A DNA stretch of 64,000 bases, taken from NCBI RefSeq assembly GCF_009857815.1, contig NZ_WVVW01000010.1:62001-126000 (forward strand). Reading direction: 5' to 3'. Both the position numbers and the translations under genes were made by a program. Positions 18,446-26,272 of the stretch are shown here, one piece after another (position 1 is the first letter of the stretch; every line of letters begins with the position of its first letter). Source of the DNA: Pseudomaricurvus sp. HS19. GTDB lineage: Bacteria; Pseudomonadota; Gammaproteobacteria; Pseudomonadales; Cellvibrionaceae. Below the pieces are notes generated by a model, which searched no databases, was not told the origin of the DNA, and saw only the letters and a list, made by a program, of their open reading frames with translations.

Positions 18446-20158
18446 ATGCTGACTGTTGCGGGTACCCTGCTCGGAGGCCTGGGCCTGTTCCTGCTGGCGG
18501 TGGGTCTGATGACCGACGGCCTGAAACAGGCGGCCGGCAATTCCCTCCGCACCATACTGGCCAACTGGACCCAGACTGACCTGCGCGGTATCGCTTCCGG
18601 TTTCCTGATTACCGCGCTGGTGCAGTCCTCCAGTGCGGTGACTGTGGCCACCGTAGGCTTCGTCAACGCCGGCCTGCTCAGTATGCGGCAGGCGCTGGGG
18701 GTGGTGTACGGTTCCAATATCGGCACCACCATCACCGCCTGGCTGGTGGCGGCGGTGGGCTTCAAGCTCGACGTGCAGGCCTTCGCCCTGCCCATGATCG
18801 GTGTCGGCATGGTGATACGCCTGCTGCGTCCCGACGGTCGTGCCGCTGCCTATGGCCTGGCGCTGGTGGGCTTTGGCCTGTTCTTTGTTGGTATCGACCT
18901 GCTCAAGGGAGCTTTTGAAGGGTTGGTGGCGACGTTTGATGTGAGCACACTGGCGACCACCGGGTTGCGCAGTGTATTGCTGTTCCTGTTGGCGGGTATC
19001 GCCATGACCGTACTGGCGCAATCCTCCAGCGCCTCCATTGCCATTACCATTGCCGCCGCTTCCTCCGGCCTGGTCTCCCTCAACGCCGCGGCGGCCATGA
19101 TTATCGGTGCCAATGTCGGTACCACCTCCACCGCTTTGCTGGCTTCTATTGGCGCCACCTCCAACTCCCGTCGTGTTGCCCTGGCCCAGGTGATCTTTAA
19201 TGTCGGTACGGGTGTGGTGGCGTTGCTGTTGCTGCCGCTGCTGTTTCTGTTGCTGGACGCGCTCGGTCGCCTGCTGGAGCTGGATGCCGAGCCGGCCGTG
19301 ACACTGGCGTTGTTTCATACCGTGTTCAATGTGCTGGGGGTATTGCTGGTGCTGCCCTTTAACAATCGCCTCGCGAGCTGGCTGGAACAGCGTTTCCGCA
19401 GTCGTGAGGCGGCGCCGGCGCTGCCCCGTTTTATCGACAGCACGGTGGCGGCCACACCGGCGCTGGCGGTCAACGCCCTGGTACAGGAGCTGGAGGCGCT
19501 GGCGGGGCGCACTGCGCAGCTGGCGCTGGCGGTAAGCCGGCAGCAGCTGGATGGCAATGGCCTGCACACTGAATCCACCCACATCCGTCAGCTGGCCGCT
19601 GCCGTGTCGCATTTCCTGATGGAGGTATCCCGCGAACCCCTGTCTGAAGAGAGTACCCAGCAGCTGGCGTCGCTGCTGCGGGTGGATCAGTACCTGCTCA
19701 GCTGTCTGCACGAGATCAATCAGCTCTACACGCTGAATGTGTCGCTGGATGGCCAGCTGCCGCTGGCCGTGCGAACCGAGCTGGAGCGTTTTCGGCAGCG
19801 TTTCTGCGGGGTGCTGGAGAGCGATATCTCCCACGCCGAACTGCTGCAGCAGGATTTCGAGCAGGCCCAGACGCAGTTGCAGACCGAGCACGATATGCTC
19901 AAGGCGCGACTGCTGGTGGTGACCACCGAACATCAATTACCGTTTGAAGAGATGCTGGTGCAGGTAGAGCTGGCGGCGTTGCAGTTGCATCTGGCGCGGC
20001 AGTGGCTGAAGGCCATGCGCTACCTGCAGCGCCTGCATGACGTTACCGGCATTACCGACAAGCTCACAGATAGCCGGGATCAACCCGGGCAGGAGACTGC
20101 CGACCCCGGGGAGAGTGACGAGGCTGTTGCCCTGGAGGGCGAGAATGAAAAAACATAA
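18446..20158 (+). CDS. Na/Pi cotransporter family protein (NptA/YjbB-like)
   Basis: 570 residues. Two homologous membrane repeats carry the paired signatures LVQSSSAVTVATVGFVNAG with YGSNIGTTITAW (first) and LAQSSSASIAITIAAASSG with IGANVGTTSTA (second). The C-terminal ~200 residues are helical and PhoU-like. The family moves phosphate with Na+, in bacteria often as exporters. The last 14 nt overlap the start of the LOG-family gene, so the two are translationally coupled. Confidence 0.88.
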   Translation: MLTVAGTLLGGLGLFLLAVGLMTDGLKQAAGNSLRTILANWTQTDLRGIASGFLITALVQSSSAVTVATVGFVNAGLLSMRQALGVVYGSNIGTTITAWLVAAVGFKLDVQAFALPMIGVGMVIRLLRPDGRAAAYGLALVGFGLFFVGIDLLKGAFEGLVATFDVSTLATTGLRSVLLFLLAGIAMTVLAQSSSASIAITIAAASSGLVSLNAAAAMIIGANVGTTSTALLASIGATSNSRRVALAQVIFNVGTGVVALLLLPLLFLLLDALGRLLELDAEPAVTLALFHTVFNVLGVLLVLPFNNRLASWLEQRFRSREAAPALPRFIDSTVAATPALAVNALVQELEALAGRTAQLALAVSRQQLDGNGLHTESTHIRQLAAAVSHFLMEVSREPLSEESTQQLASLLRVDQYLLSCLHEINQLYTLNVSLDGQLPLAVRTELERFRQRFCGVLESDISHAELLQQDFEQAQTQLQTEHDMLKARLLVVTTEHQLPFEEMLVQVELAALQLHLARQWLKAMRYLQRLHDVTGITDKLTDSRDQPGQETADPGESDEAVALEGENEKT

Positions 20159-21029
20159 GAAACGCCGCAATATTTTTCCCTCGGCGAGGGATGACATGCA
20201 GCTGGCCTGCGATTACCCGCGCAGTACCTCTTACCGGCTCGCTTTCACCGACCAGGATTTCCTGCTGCGCGATGAGCTGCGCGCTGTGCGCCTGCAGCTG
20301 GAGTGGCTGAAGCCGGATATGGTGCAGCAGGAGCACGGCATCGAGTCCACCGTGGTGGTATTTGGTGGCGCCCGTTTCCAGGATAAGGAGAAGGCATTGC
20401 AGCAACTGGCGGACCTGGAGCAGCAGTTGCTGGGCGACCCGGGTAACGAAACCCTGATGCGCAAACTCAGTCGTGCCCAGCGGGTGTTGCGCAACAGCCG
20501 CTACTACGATGAAGCGCGGTTGCTGGCGCGGCGCATTACCGAAGTCTCCATGAGTCACGGCAGCAAGGAGTATGTGGTGGTTACCGGTGGCGGGCCCGGC
20601 GTTATGGAGGCCGCCAATCGCGGTGCCGAGGAGGCCGGCGGCAAGAGTATCGGGCTTAATATCGTGCTGCCACACGAGCAGGAACCCAACCCCTACATCA
20701 CCCCCGAATTCTGTTTCCAGTTTCACTACTTTGCCATCCGCAAGATGCATTTCCTGCTGCGGGCCGTCGGCCTGATCGCCTGCCCCGGCGGCTTTGGCAC
20801 ACTGGATGAGCTGTTTGAAACCCTGACCCTGATCCAGACCGGCCGGGTAGGGCATCTGCCGGTAATCCTGCTGGGAAGGGAGTACTGGACGCGCTTGATC
20901 GACTTTGACTTTCTGGTGGAGCAGGGGGCCATCGACGAAGAGGACCTGGACCTGTTCCACATCGTCGATTCCCATGAAGAGGCCTGGCAGATCCTCAGCC
21001 AGGCCTGGGAGTTACAGTCCGCGGAATAG
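20145..21029 (+). CDS. LOG-family protein (putative nucleoside 5'-monophosphate phosphoribohydrolase)
   Basis: 294 residues from the ATG at 20145, with GGAGGG upstream. The LOG-family core is clear: VVFGGARF, VVTGGGPGVMEAANRGA and the active-site motif PGGFGTLDE followed by QTGR. Family enzymes (COG1611) cleave the N-glycosidic bond of nucleoside monophosphates; the lysine decarboxylase label is a misnomer. The N-terminal ~70 residues are an extension relative to small LOG proteins. The start lies inside the end of the Na/Pi gene, which links phosphate transport with nucleotide turnover. Confidence 0.82.
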   Translation: MKKHKKRRNIFPSARDDMQLACDYPRSTSYRLAFTDQDFLLRDELRAVRLQLEWLKPDMVQQEHGIESTVVVFGGARFQDKEKALQQLADLEQQLLGDPGNETLMRKLSRAQRVLRNSRYYDEARLLARRITEVSMSHGSKEYVVVTGGGPGVMEAANRGAEEAGGKSIGLNIVLPHEQEPNPYITPEFCFQFHYFAIRKMHFLLRAVGLIACPGGFGTLDELFETLTLIQTGRVGHLPVILLGREYWTRLIDFDFLVEQGAIDEEDLDLFHIVDSHEEAWQILSQAWELQSAE

Positions 21030-21049
21030 CCGCTTCAGGGTGCTGTGAC

Positions 21050-21565
21050 TCAGGGAGCAGGAGTAGCCGTGGTGGCGACGGTGCGGCTGCCCAGCTCGTT
21101 GTCGATCATCAGCAGGCCATAGCCATCGTTCTTCACCAGTTTCAGTTTGGAGATAATGCCGCTGACGGTGGCTTCCTCTTCCACCTGCTCCTTCACAAAC
21201 CACTGCAACAGGTTGTAGGTGGCGTGGTCCTTTTCCTTCAGCGCCAGGTCGCTCAGCTCATTCAGCTTCTGGGTCATCAATTGTTCGTGTTTCAGGGACG
21301 ACTGGAACACGTCCAGCAGGGCGCCAAACTCCGACGGCGGTTTGGGGATGCTCTGCAGCTCCACATGCACGCCCTGTTCGATGAGGTAGTTGTAGATCAG
21401 GGTGGCGTGGATATGTTCTTCCTCGTACTGCACCTTCAACCAGCTGGCGGCGCCATTGAAGTCGGTGTGGTTGCAGTAGGCGGACATGGCCAGGTAGAGG
21501 TAAGCGGAATAGAACTCATCGTTGAGCTGCTGTGACAGCGCGCTTTGCATTGCCTGCGAGATCAT
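21050..21565 (-). CDS. ftnA: Non-heme ferritin
   Basis: 171 residues, all-helical, close to E. coli FtnA in length and residues. The ferroxidase ligands E17, E50, H53, E94 and Q127 are all at the standard positions, as is Tyr24, and E49, E126 and E130 can form the third iron site. No bacterioferritin heme methionine is present. It stores iron as 24-mers in the cytoplasm and limits Fenton chemistry. It is transcribed alone and converges on the LOG gene with a 20-bp gap. Confidence 0.92.
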   Translation of the reverse strand: MISQAMQSALSQQLNDEFYSAYLYLAMSAYCNHTDFNGAASWLKVQYEEEHIHATLIYNYLIEQGVHVELQSIPKPPSEFGALLDVFQSSLKHEQLMTQKLNELSDLALKEKDHATYNLLQWFVKEQVEEEATVSGIISKLKLVKNDGYGLLMIDNELGSRTVATTATPAP

Positions 21566-21669
21566 GGGTGTCTCCGTGATAAACGTGGGTAAGTGGTGAA
21601 TAATTGACGCACATTATACAGGGTTATTGCCGGCAGTTGGCGTCAGCGTCCTTCCGGGGTTCTTCCCTG

Positions 21670-22782
21670 TCAGTTTGGTTTCATGCGCAGCAGGCGGCCA
21701 TCATCGGTGGTGAGGTAGAGTTCGCCCGCCGGCCCCTGCAACAGGGCGCGGATGCGCAACCCCTGCTTCTCCAGCAGCCGCTCCTCGGCGGTCAGATCTC
21801 CTTCCTTGCCGATGGTGACCCGGTTCAGGTGGGTGAGCTTGAGGGCACCGAGAAACAGGCTGTCACGCCATGGCTGATGGCCACCGCTGTAACAGAGCAG
21901 GCTGCCGGGGGCGATGGAGGGGATATAGACCTTGCGCGGCTCTTCCATACCGGCCTTGTGGCGGTAGTCGCCCACCCAGGCGGGGCTGCTGTACTCCTTG
22001 CCCCGGGAGACGGTGGCCCAGCCGTAGTTGCTGCCCGCCGTAATCCAGTTGATCTCATCGCCGCCGCGGGGGCCGTGTTCACTGGCCCAGAGACCGCCGC
22101 GGCTGTGGTCGTAGCAGAGTCCCTGCGGGTTGCGATGGCCGTAGCTGTAAATCTCCGGCAGGGCGTCACTGCGACCGGCAAAGGGGTTGTCGGCGGGCAG
22201 GCTGCCGTCCAGGTTAAGACGCAGGATGGTGCCGGCGTGGGTCATCAGGTCCTGGCCATTGGGGCGGTGGCCACGATCGCCGACAGAGAAGAACAGGTGC
22301 CCCTGGCCATCAAAGGCGATACGGCTGCCGAAGTGGCGGCTGGTGCCGGAGGCGGAGCGGGTGACCAGCAGCTCCTGCCAGTCTGTGAGCTGGCGCTCAG
22401 ACAGCCTTGCGCGGGCCAGGGTGGTCACGGCACCGGCTGCTTGCGGCTTGCTGTAAGTGAAGTAGATCCAGCCCCCGGCCTCGCCGGCGGGGGGCACGGC
22501 CACGTCCAGCAGCCCGCCCTGACCACGGGCATAAACCGGTGGCAATCCGCTCAACCATGCAACGTCACCGGAATCGCTGTTGACCAGCGCGGCACGGCCG
22601 TTGCGGTCGGTGACGATCAGCTGTCCGGGGGCGACCCACGCCATGCCCCAGGGAATCCCCAGGTCGCGTGCGACTTCGGTGACGGAGTCGCTGTCAGCCT
22701 GGCTTATACGGGTGGTACAGGCCAGCACCACGCTGGCGACAAGCAGTATGGATAACAGCAGGGTGCGGGTGGGAAGCGTCAT
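21670..22782 (-). CDS. PQQ-type soluble sugar dehydrogenase, lipoprotein (YliI/Asd-like)
   Basis: 370 residues from the ATG at 22782, chosen because it opens a lipoprotein signal peptide (LLLSILLVASVVLAC, lipid-attached Cys22). The six-bladed propeller of the glucose/sorbosone dehydrogenase family is seen in IPWGMAWVAPGQLIVTDRNG, GHLFFSVGDRG and SYGHRNPQGLCYD. In characterised relatives the cofactor PQQ oxidises aldose sugars in the periplasm. No PQQ synthesis genes lie in the window. An ATG at 22836 is possible but would bury the lipobox. Confidence 0.85.
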   Translation of the reverse strand: MTLPTRTLLLSILLVASVVLACTTRISQADSDSVTEVARDLGIPWGMAWVAPGQLIVTDRNGRAALVNSDSGDVAWLSGLPPVYARGQGGLLDVAVPPAGEAGGWIYFTYSKPQAAGAVTTLARARLSERQLTDWQELLVTRSASGTSRHFGSRIAFDGQGHLFFSVGDRGHRPNGQDLMTHAGTILRLNLDGSLPADNPFAGRSDALPEIYSYGHRNPQGLCYDHSRGGLWASEHGPRGGDEINWITAGSNYGWATVSRGKEYSSPAWVGDYRHKAGMEEPRKVYIPSIAPGSLLCYSGGHQPWRDSLFLGALKLTHLNRVTIGKEGDLTAEERLLEKQGLRIRALLQGPAGELYLTTDDGRLLRMKPN

Positions 22783-22939
22783 GGGAGTGGTCCGGTGATT
22801 CAGCGTTGCAAGGTCAATCATGATGGCAACGATCATGATGGGAAGATTGATGATAGCCTAACCGATTGACGCGGGCAGTGCAGTGACGCCCGCCGGGTGT
22901 GGGTCATACCGCCGACGATAGCGGTAACAGAGGACAGCG

Positions 22940-23713
22940 ATGAAAGTTGGAATGATAGGACTCGGTGTGATGGGGATGCCTATGCTGCAGCGCTTGTGCG
23001 GCAGTGGTCATCAGGTATCGGTATTCGCCCGCCGTCGGGAGGTGGGTGAGGCGGCCGGCCAGTTGGGAGCCTCTGCTGTGGACTCGGCCGCGGCACTGGC
23101 GGCAGAGGCCGATCTGTTGATTGTCTGCCTGTACAGTGATGAACAGGTTCGTGAGCTGTTGCTGGGGGAGGCGGCGCTGGTGGATCAGTTGCGCCCCGGC
23201 AGCGTGCTGGTGCTGCACACCACCGGCAGCCCGCAAACCGCCACCGACATCGCTGCCCGGGCGGCGGCGCGGCAGGTGCAGGTGCTGGATGCGCCGGTCA
23301 GCGGTGGCCCCCACAATATCGCTGCCGGTGAACTGACCTTGCTGGTGGGCGGGGAGGCGGCCGCGCTGGATCGCTGCCGCGAGGTGCTGGGCGCCTACGC
23401 CAGTCCCATCCTCCACGTCGGGCCATTAGGTGCCGGACAGAAAACCAAACTGGTAAACAACCTGCTGTTTGCTGCCCAGGTGAAACTGGCCGCCGATGCC
23501 AGCCGTTTGCTGCAGGAGCTGGGAGCCGATGTGAATGCCAGCCTGGCGGCGATCACCCACTGCAGTGGTGACAGCGCCGTGTTACGCATGGCGCAGCGCA
23601 GTGGTTCGGTGGCGCGACTGCAGCAGTCGGCAGGGGCATTTATCGACAAGGATCGCACCACCGCGCTGGCATTGGTGGAGACGCTGGGGCTGGACCCTGG
23701 ATGCCTGCGCTAA
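22940..23713 (+). CDS. 3-hydroxyisobutyrate dehydrogenase-family oxidoreductase (short)
   Basis: 257 residues. The NAD(P)-binding motif GMIGLGVMGMPM, the substrate motif DAPVSGGPHNIAAG and the catalytic-lysine motif GAGQKTKLVNNLL are intact. Family members reduce or oxidise beta-hydroxyacids such as 3-hydroxyisobutyrate, tartronate semialdehyde or glyoxylate. It stops about 30 residues short of the usual ~290. The frame ends soon after DKDRTTALALVETLG, inside the C-terminal helical domain, and neither other frame continues the family sequence. Confidence 0.8.
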   Translation: MKVGMIGLGVMGMPMLQRLCGSGHQVSVFARRREVGEAAGQLGASAVDSAAALAAEADLLIVCLYSDEQVRELLLGEAALVDQLRPGSVLVLHTTGSPQTATDIAARAAARQVQVLDAPVSGGPHNIAAGELTLLVGGEAAALDRCREVLGAYASPILHVGPLGAGQKTKLVNNLLFAAQVKLAADASRLLQELGADVNASLAAITHCSGDSAVLRMAQRSGSVARLQQSAGAFIDKDRTTALALVETLGLDPGCLR

Positions 23714-23927
23714 ACCACCGCCGCGGCAGCCGGGATTGTGTTATGCAGGTAAATCCCCGCGCCGGAGTTGTGACTCTCTTCCCGGTCAGCGCAGCTTCCG
23801 GCGGGGCCAGGGCCTTGCAGCAGTATCTTTGACTACACTCAACAGTATCCGGGTTACAGGCCGGGAATCTGTGTCGGATGATATTTTCCCGGCTCACCAT
23901 CTCTGCAGAGCGGGTCAGGGCAAATCT

Positions 23928-25442
23928 ATGGAGCAGTATGCATCTTACCGGCAGGGCCTTTATGCCGGCGCTGTTCTCCCGGGCGAGCGGGACGTTTGGC
24001 GTACGCCCCGCTTCAGGGTGTTTGCAGTGGTGCTGGGGCTGTGCCTGGTAATTGGCTTCTCCGTACTGCTGTTACTTAACCCGCTTTATCGCAGCAGCGC
24101 GACGTTACTGATTTCCGCGCCGGTCGCCATCGACCAGGAGAGTGGAGACGCGGATGTGCAGCAGGTGGCCATTCAACGGGAAATCCTGCTGGGGCAAAAA
24201 CTGCTGGCGCTTACTTCCGCGCGGATGGGGCAGTCGAGCGGTGGCGCCGGACTCCCGGTCAGCGATATTCGTGCCCTGCTGCAGGCACAGCCGGTAGAGG
24301 GGACAAATCTCCTTAACCTCATTGCCGAGGGCAGCGATCCGCTTATGCTTCCCGTGCTGGTCAGCAGTTGGGTAACGGAGTACCAGGCGATGCGGGCTGA
24401 TGATGTCACACGCAATGTGGGACAGACCAAAATTGATCTTGATCGTCAGCTGGCACAGATTTCAGCGCAGGTCCGGGGGGCGCGTGAACGGCTGGACAGC
24501 TTCCGGGAAACCCACAATATCGTCTCTGCCGAGCGCGAGGAAAATGAGGTGCTGTCACGATTGCGCGGCCTCAATGCGTCCCTGAATGCCGCCATGGAGG
24601 CGGAGGTAAAAGCCCGGTCGCAGCTGCAGGAGGCGCAGGCGGCGCAGCGCGAAGGTAAAACCGTGATCGCGCCCAGTCAGCTGGAGTATGTGAATGACTT
24701 GCGTAATCGCCTCAACGCCGGGCAAGCCAAACTGGCAGTGCTGAGGCAGCGCTACACCCGCGACTACATCAATTTGCAGCCTGAGTTACGGCAGATCCCC
24801 GAAGAGGTGGCGGCGCTGCAGCGGGAGTTGCAGACCATCGAGGCCGCTGGTGACAGGCGCGCCCTGGAAGAAACGCAGCAGGAGTACGAGCGGGCGCAGC
24901 GCGTGGTGCAAAACCTGAAGACAGAGTTTGCCGCGGGCAAGGCGGAGGCGAGAGAGGTAACGGCCGTATTTGCCGAGCATGAGGCACTGGTGACCGACCT
25001 GGCCAGGCTGGAACAGTTGCATCGCGATACCCTGGCGCGCCGGGCGCAGCTGGAGGCCCGTCAGTTTGACCGACAGGCACAGGTGACCGTGATTGCCGAC
25101 CCCTCCAGCGCCAGTCGGGTCTGGCCTGATTACGGACGCTTGAGCTTGTACATTGCCGTCGGCTCTGTGGCGCTGGCAGTCTTTTGTGTCTGGTTGCTGA
25201 GCTGGTTGCAGGGGCGACGGGAGCAGGCGGGGATTACCCTCAGCGGCGTGCATATTCACCCGGGTTCGCCGGGGGAGCTGCTGGGTTATGAACGCGCCAT
25301 CCGTGAGTCGCTGGAGCATCACAGCGAGCGGGCACTGGAGGATAGATCGCGCCAACATGATTCGGGGAAAGACGCATCGGAAAATGGTGGCGACGGCAAA
25401 GACGACGAGAGGAAAGGCGATTCACGAGACAGGCCGGATTGA
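23928..25442 (+). CDS. Wzz/GumC-type polysaccharide chain-length determinant-like protein (orphan)
   Basis: 504 residues from the ATG at 23928; the open frame upstream to 23535 overlaps the dehydrogenase gene and looks non-coding. One membrane helix near residues 34-54 and a second near 403-425 bracket a long periplasmic coiled coil, the layout of PCP/Wzz proteins. No C-terminal tyrosine kinase is fused. The last ~45 residues are charged and low-complexity (Asp, Glu, Lys, Arg, Gly). No glycosyltransferase, flippase or polymerase gene is nearby, so its polysaccharide is unknown. Confidence 0.75.
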   Translation: MEQYASYRQGLYAGAVLPGERDVWRTPRFRVFAVVLGLCLVIGFSVLLLLNPLYRSSATLLISAPVAIDQESGDADVQQVAIQREILLGQKLLALTSARMGQSSGGAGLPVSDIRALLQAQPVEGTNLLNLIAEGSDPLMLPVLVSSWVTEYQAMRADDVTRNVGQTKIDLDRQLAQISAQVRGARERLDSFRETHNIVSAEREENEVLSRLRGLNASLNAAMEAEVKARSQLQEAQAAQREGKTVIAPSQLEYVNDLRNRLNAGQAKLAVLRQRYTRDYINLQPELRQIPEEVAALQRELQTIEAAGDRRALEETQQEYERAQRVVQNLKTEFAAGKAEAREVTAVFAEHEALVTDLARLEQLHRDTLARRAQLEARQFDRQAQVTVIADPSSASRVWPDYGRLSLYIAVGSVALAVFCVWLLSWLQGRREQAGITLSGVHIHPGSPGELLGYERAIRESLEHHSERALEDRSRQHDSGKDASENGGDGKDDERKGDSRDRPD

Positions 25443-25660
25443 GAGTCCAATTTCCGTGTACACGGAGCTCCCGCTGCGACAGTGCCGCAAGCGTGGTGAT
25501 CAAGGAATACTGATGCAGATCAAGCAAGGCCCACGAACCGCAGGCAGCCAAGGCAGCGGTGCTGTACAGCCGTCGCCGCCGGATTGCATAATCTGGCGCC
25601 GGATTATTGGAAAACCGCTGGCCATCCCCTGTGTCCAGCGGCTTGTGGAGTCGACCCCCT

Positions 25661-25903
25661 ATGCCAACCTACGACTATTTCTGTGCGGCCAACGAGCGAG
25701 TAGTGGAAGTGCAGCACAGTATGCAAATCAAACTTACCTCCTGGGGTGAACTGTCCCGGATGGCCGGGATTGATGCCGGCGACACACCCGCCGATACGCC
25801 GGTGGAGCGACTGGCCAATGGCGGTCAGGTGGTGAAGTCCAACTCCCTGAAGAATTCCGTGCCGCCCTGCCAGGTGGGCGGTGGTTGTGGCGGCTGCGGT
25901 TAA
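25661..25903 (+). CDS. FmdB-like small zinc-ribbon protein
   Basis: 80 residues from the ATG at 25661. The N-terminus MPTYDYFCAAN aligns with FmdB/putative regulatory zinc ribbons (MPxYxYxCxxC), but the second cysteine of the first knuckle is Asn. The C-terminus is Gly/Cys-rich (PPCQVGGGCGGCG). The middle part is typical of a gammaproteobacterial subgroup (DTPADTPVERLANGGQVV). Role unknown; metal binding is likely. Confidence 0.72.
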   Translation: MPTYDYFCAANERVVEVQHSMQIKLTSWGELSRMAGIDAGDTPADTPVERLANGGQVVKSNSLKNSVPPCQVGGGCGGCG

Positions 25904-25970
25904 GCCGCAGTCACAGCCACACCCACACCCACACCCTCTTGCGTCACCCCGCTATCGTATTACCCTGACG

Positions 25971-26041
25971 CTCCTAGCTCCTAGCTCCTAGCTCCTAGCT
26001 CCTAGCTCCTAGCTCCTAGCTCCTAGCTCCTAGCTCCTAGC
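25971..26041. repeat. Tandem repeat of CTCCTAG, ten perfect copies
   Basis: Seventy-one bases consist of ten exact copies of the 7-mer CTCCTAG plus one C. Every unit carries CTAG, a tetranucleotide that is usually scarce in proteobacterial genomes. The array is intergenic, 231 bp upstream of the first gene of the beta-oxidation cluster. Perfect identity of the copies indicates recent slippage or expansion, or an assembly artefact. Confidence 0.95.
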
Positions 26042-26042
26042 C

Positions 26043-26086
26043 AAAAGATCGCGCAGGGGACCGCGCTCCTGCAGGAGCGGGTCCCC
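26043..26086. repeat. REP-like hairpin
   Basis: AAAAGATCGCGCA (26043-26055) is followed by a long inverted repeat: GGGGACC (26056-26062) pairs with GGTCCCC (26080-26086) around the perfect 16-bp palindrome CGCTCCTGCAGGAGCG (26064-26079). The same 13-mer and GCGCTCCT-type arms recur at 44770-44892, so this is one member of a dispersed family similar to Pseudomonas REP sequences. Confidence 0.65.
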
Positions 26087-26272
26087 GCTGGTGCAATTTG
26101 GTAATTCACATTGGCAGGAATTGCCATTGAGAGCCGCTCCCCCCCCTACATACACTTCCCCCATGCTGTGCAGCAGACCAGACACTGGTGCTGCACGATA
26201 ACGGCCGGGGAAATAAATCCATAACAGCTCCGCGTCCGCTTCATTGTCACTCCGTGCCGGAAGAGAGTCGTT

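Larger units (their letters stand above)
25904..26272. other. 369-bp gene-free, repeat-rich intergenic region
   Basis: Between the zinc-ribbon gene and the first acyl-CoA dehydrogenase. It holds three CCACAC hexamers (25917-25936), ten CTCCTAG heptamers (25971-26041), a long hairpin (26056-26086) and a small inverted repeat TGGCA-GGAAT-TGCCA (26112-26126). A Shine-Dalgarno-like GGAAGAGAG precedes the downstream ATG. I see no open frame of interest and no clear -35/-10 pair. Confidence 0.7.

Noticed and set aside
18416-19936. A 506-codon antisense frame over the Na/Pi transporter
   Set aside because: Gln/His/Gly-rich translation without domains; typical shadow of a GC-rich gene.
25971-26041. 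CRISPR-like array
   Set aside because: The units are 7 bp and contiguous, with no spacers and no cas genes in the window.
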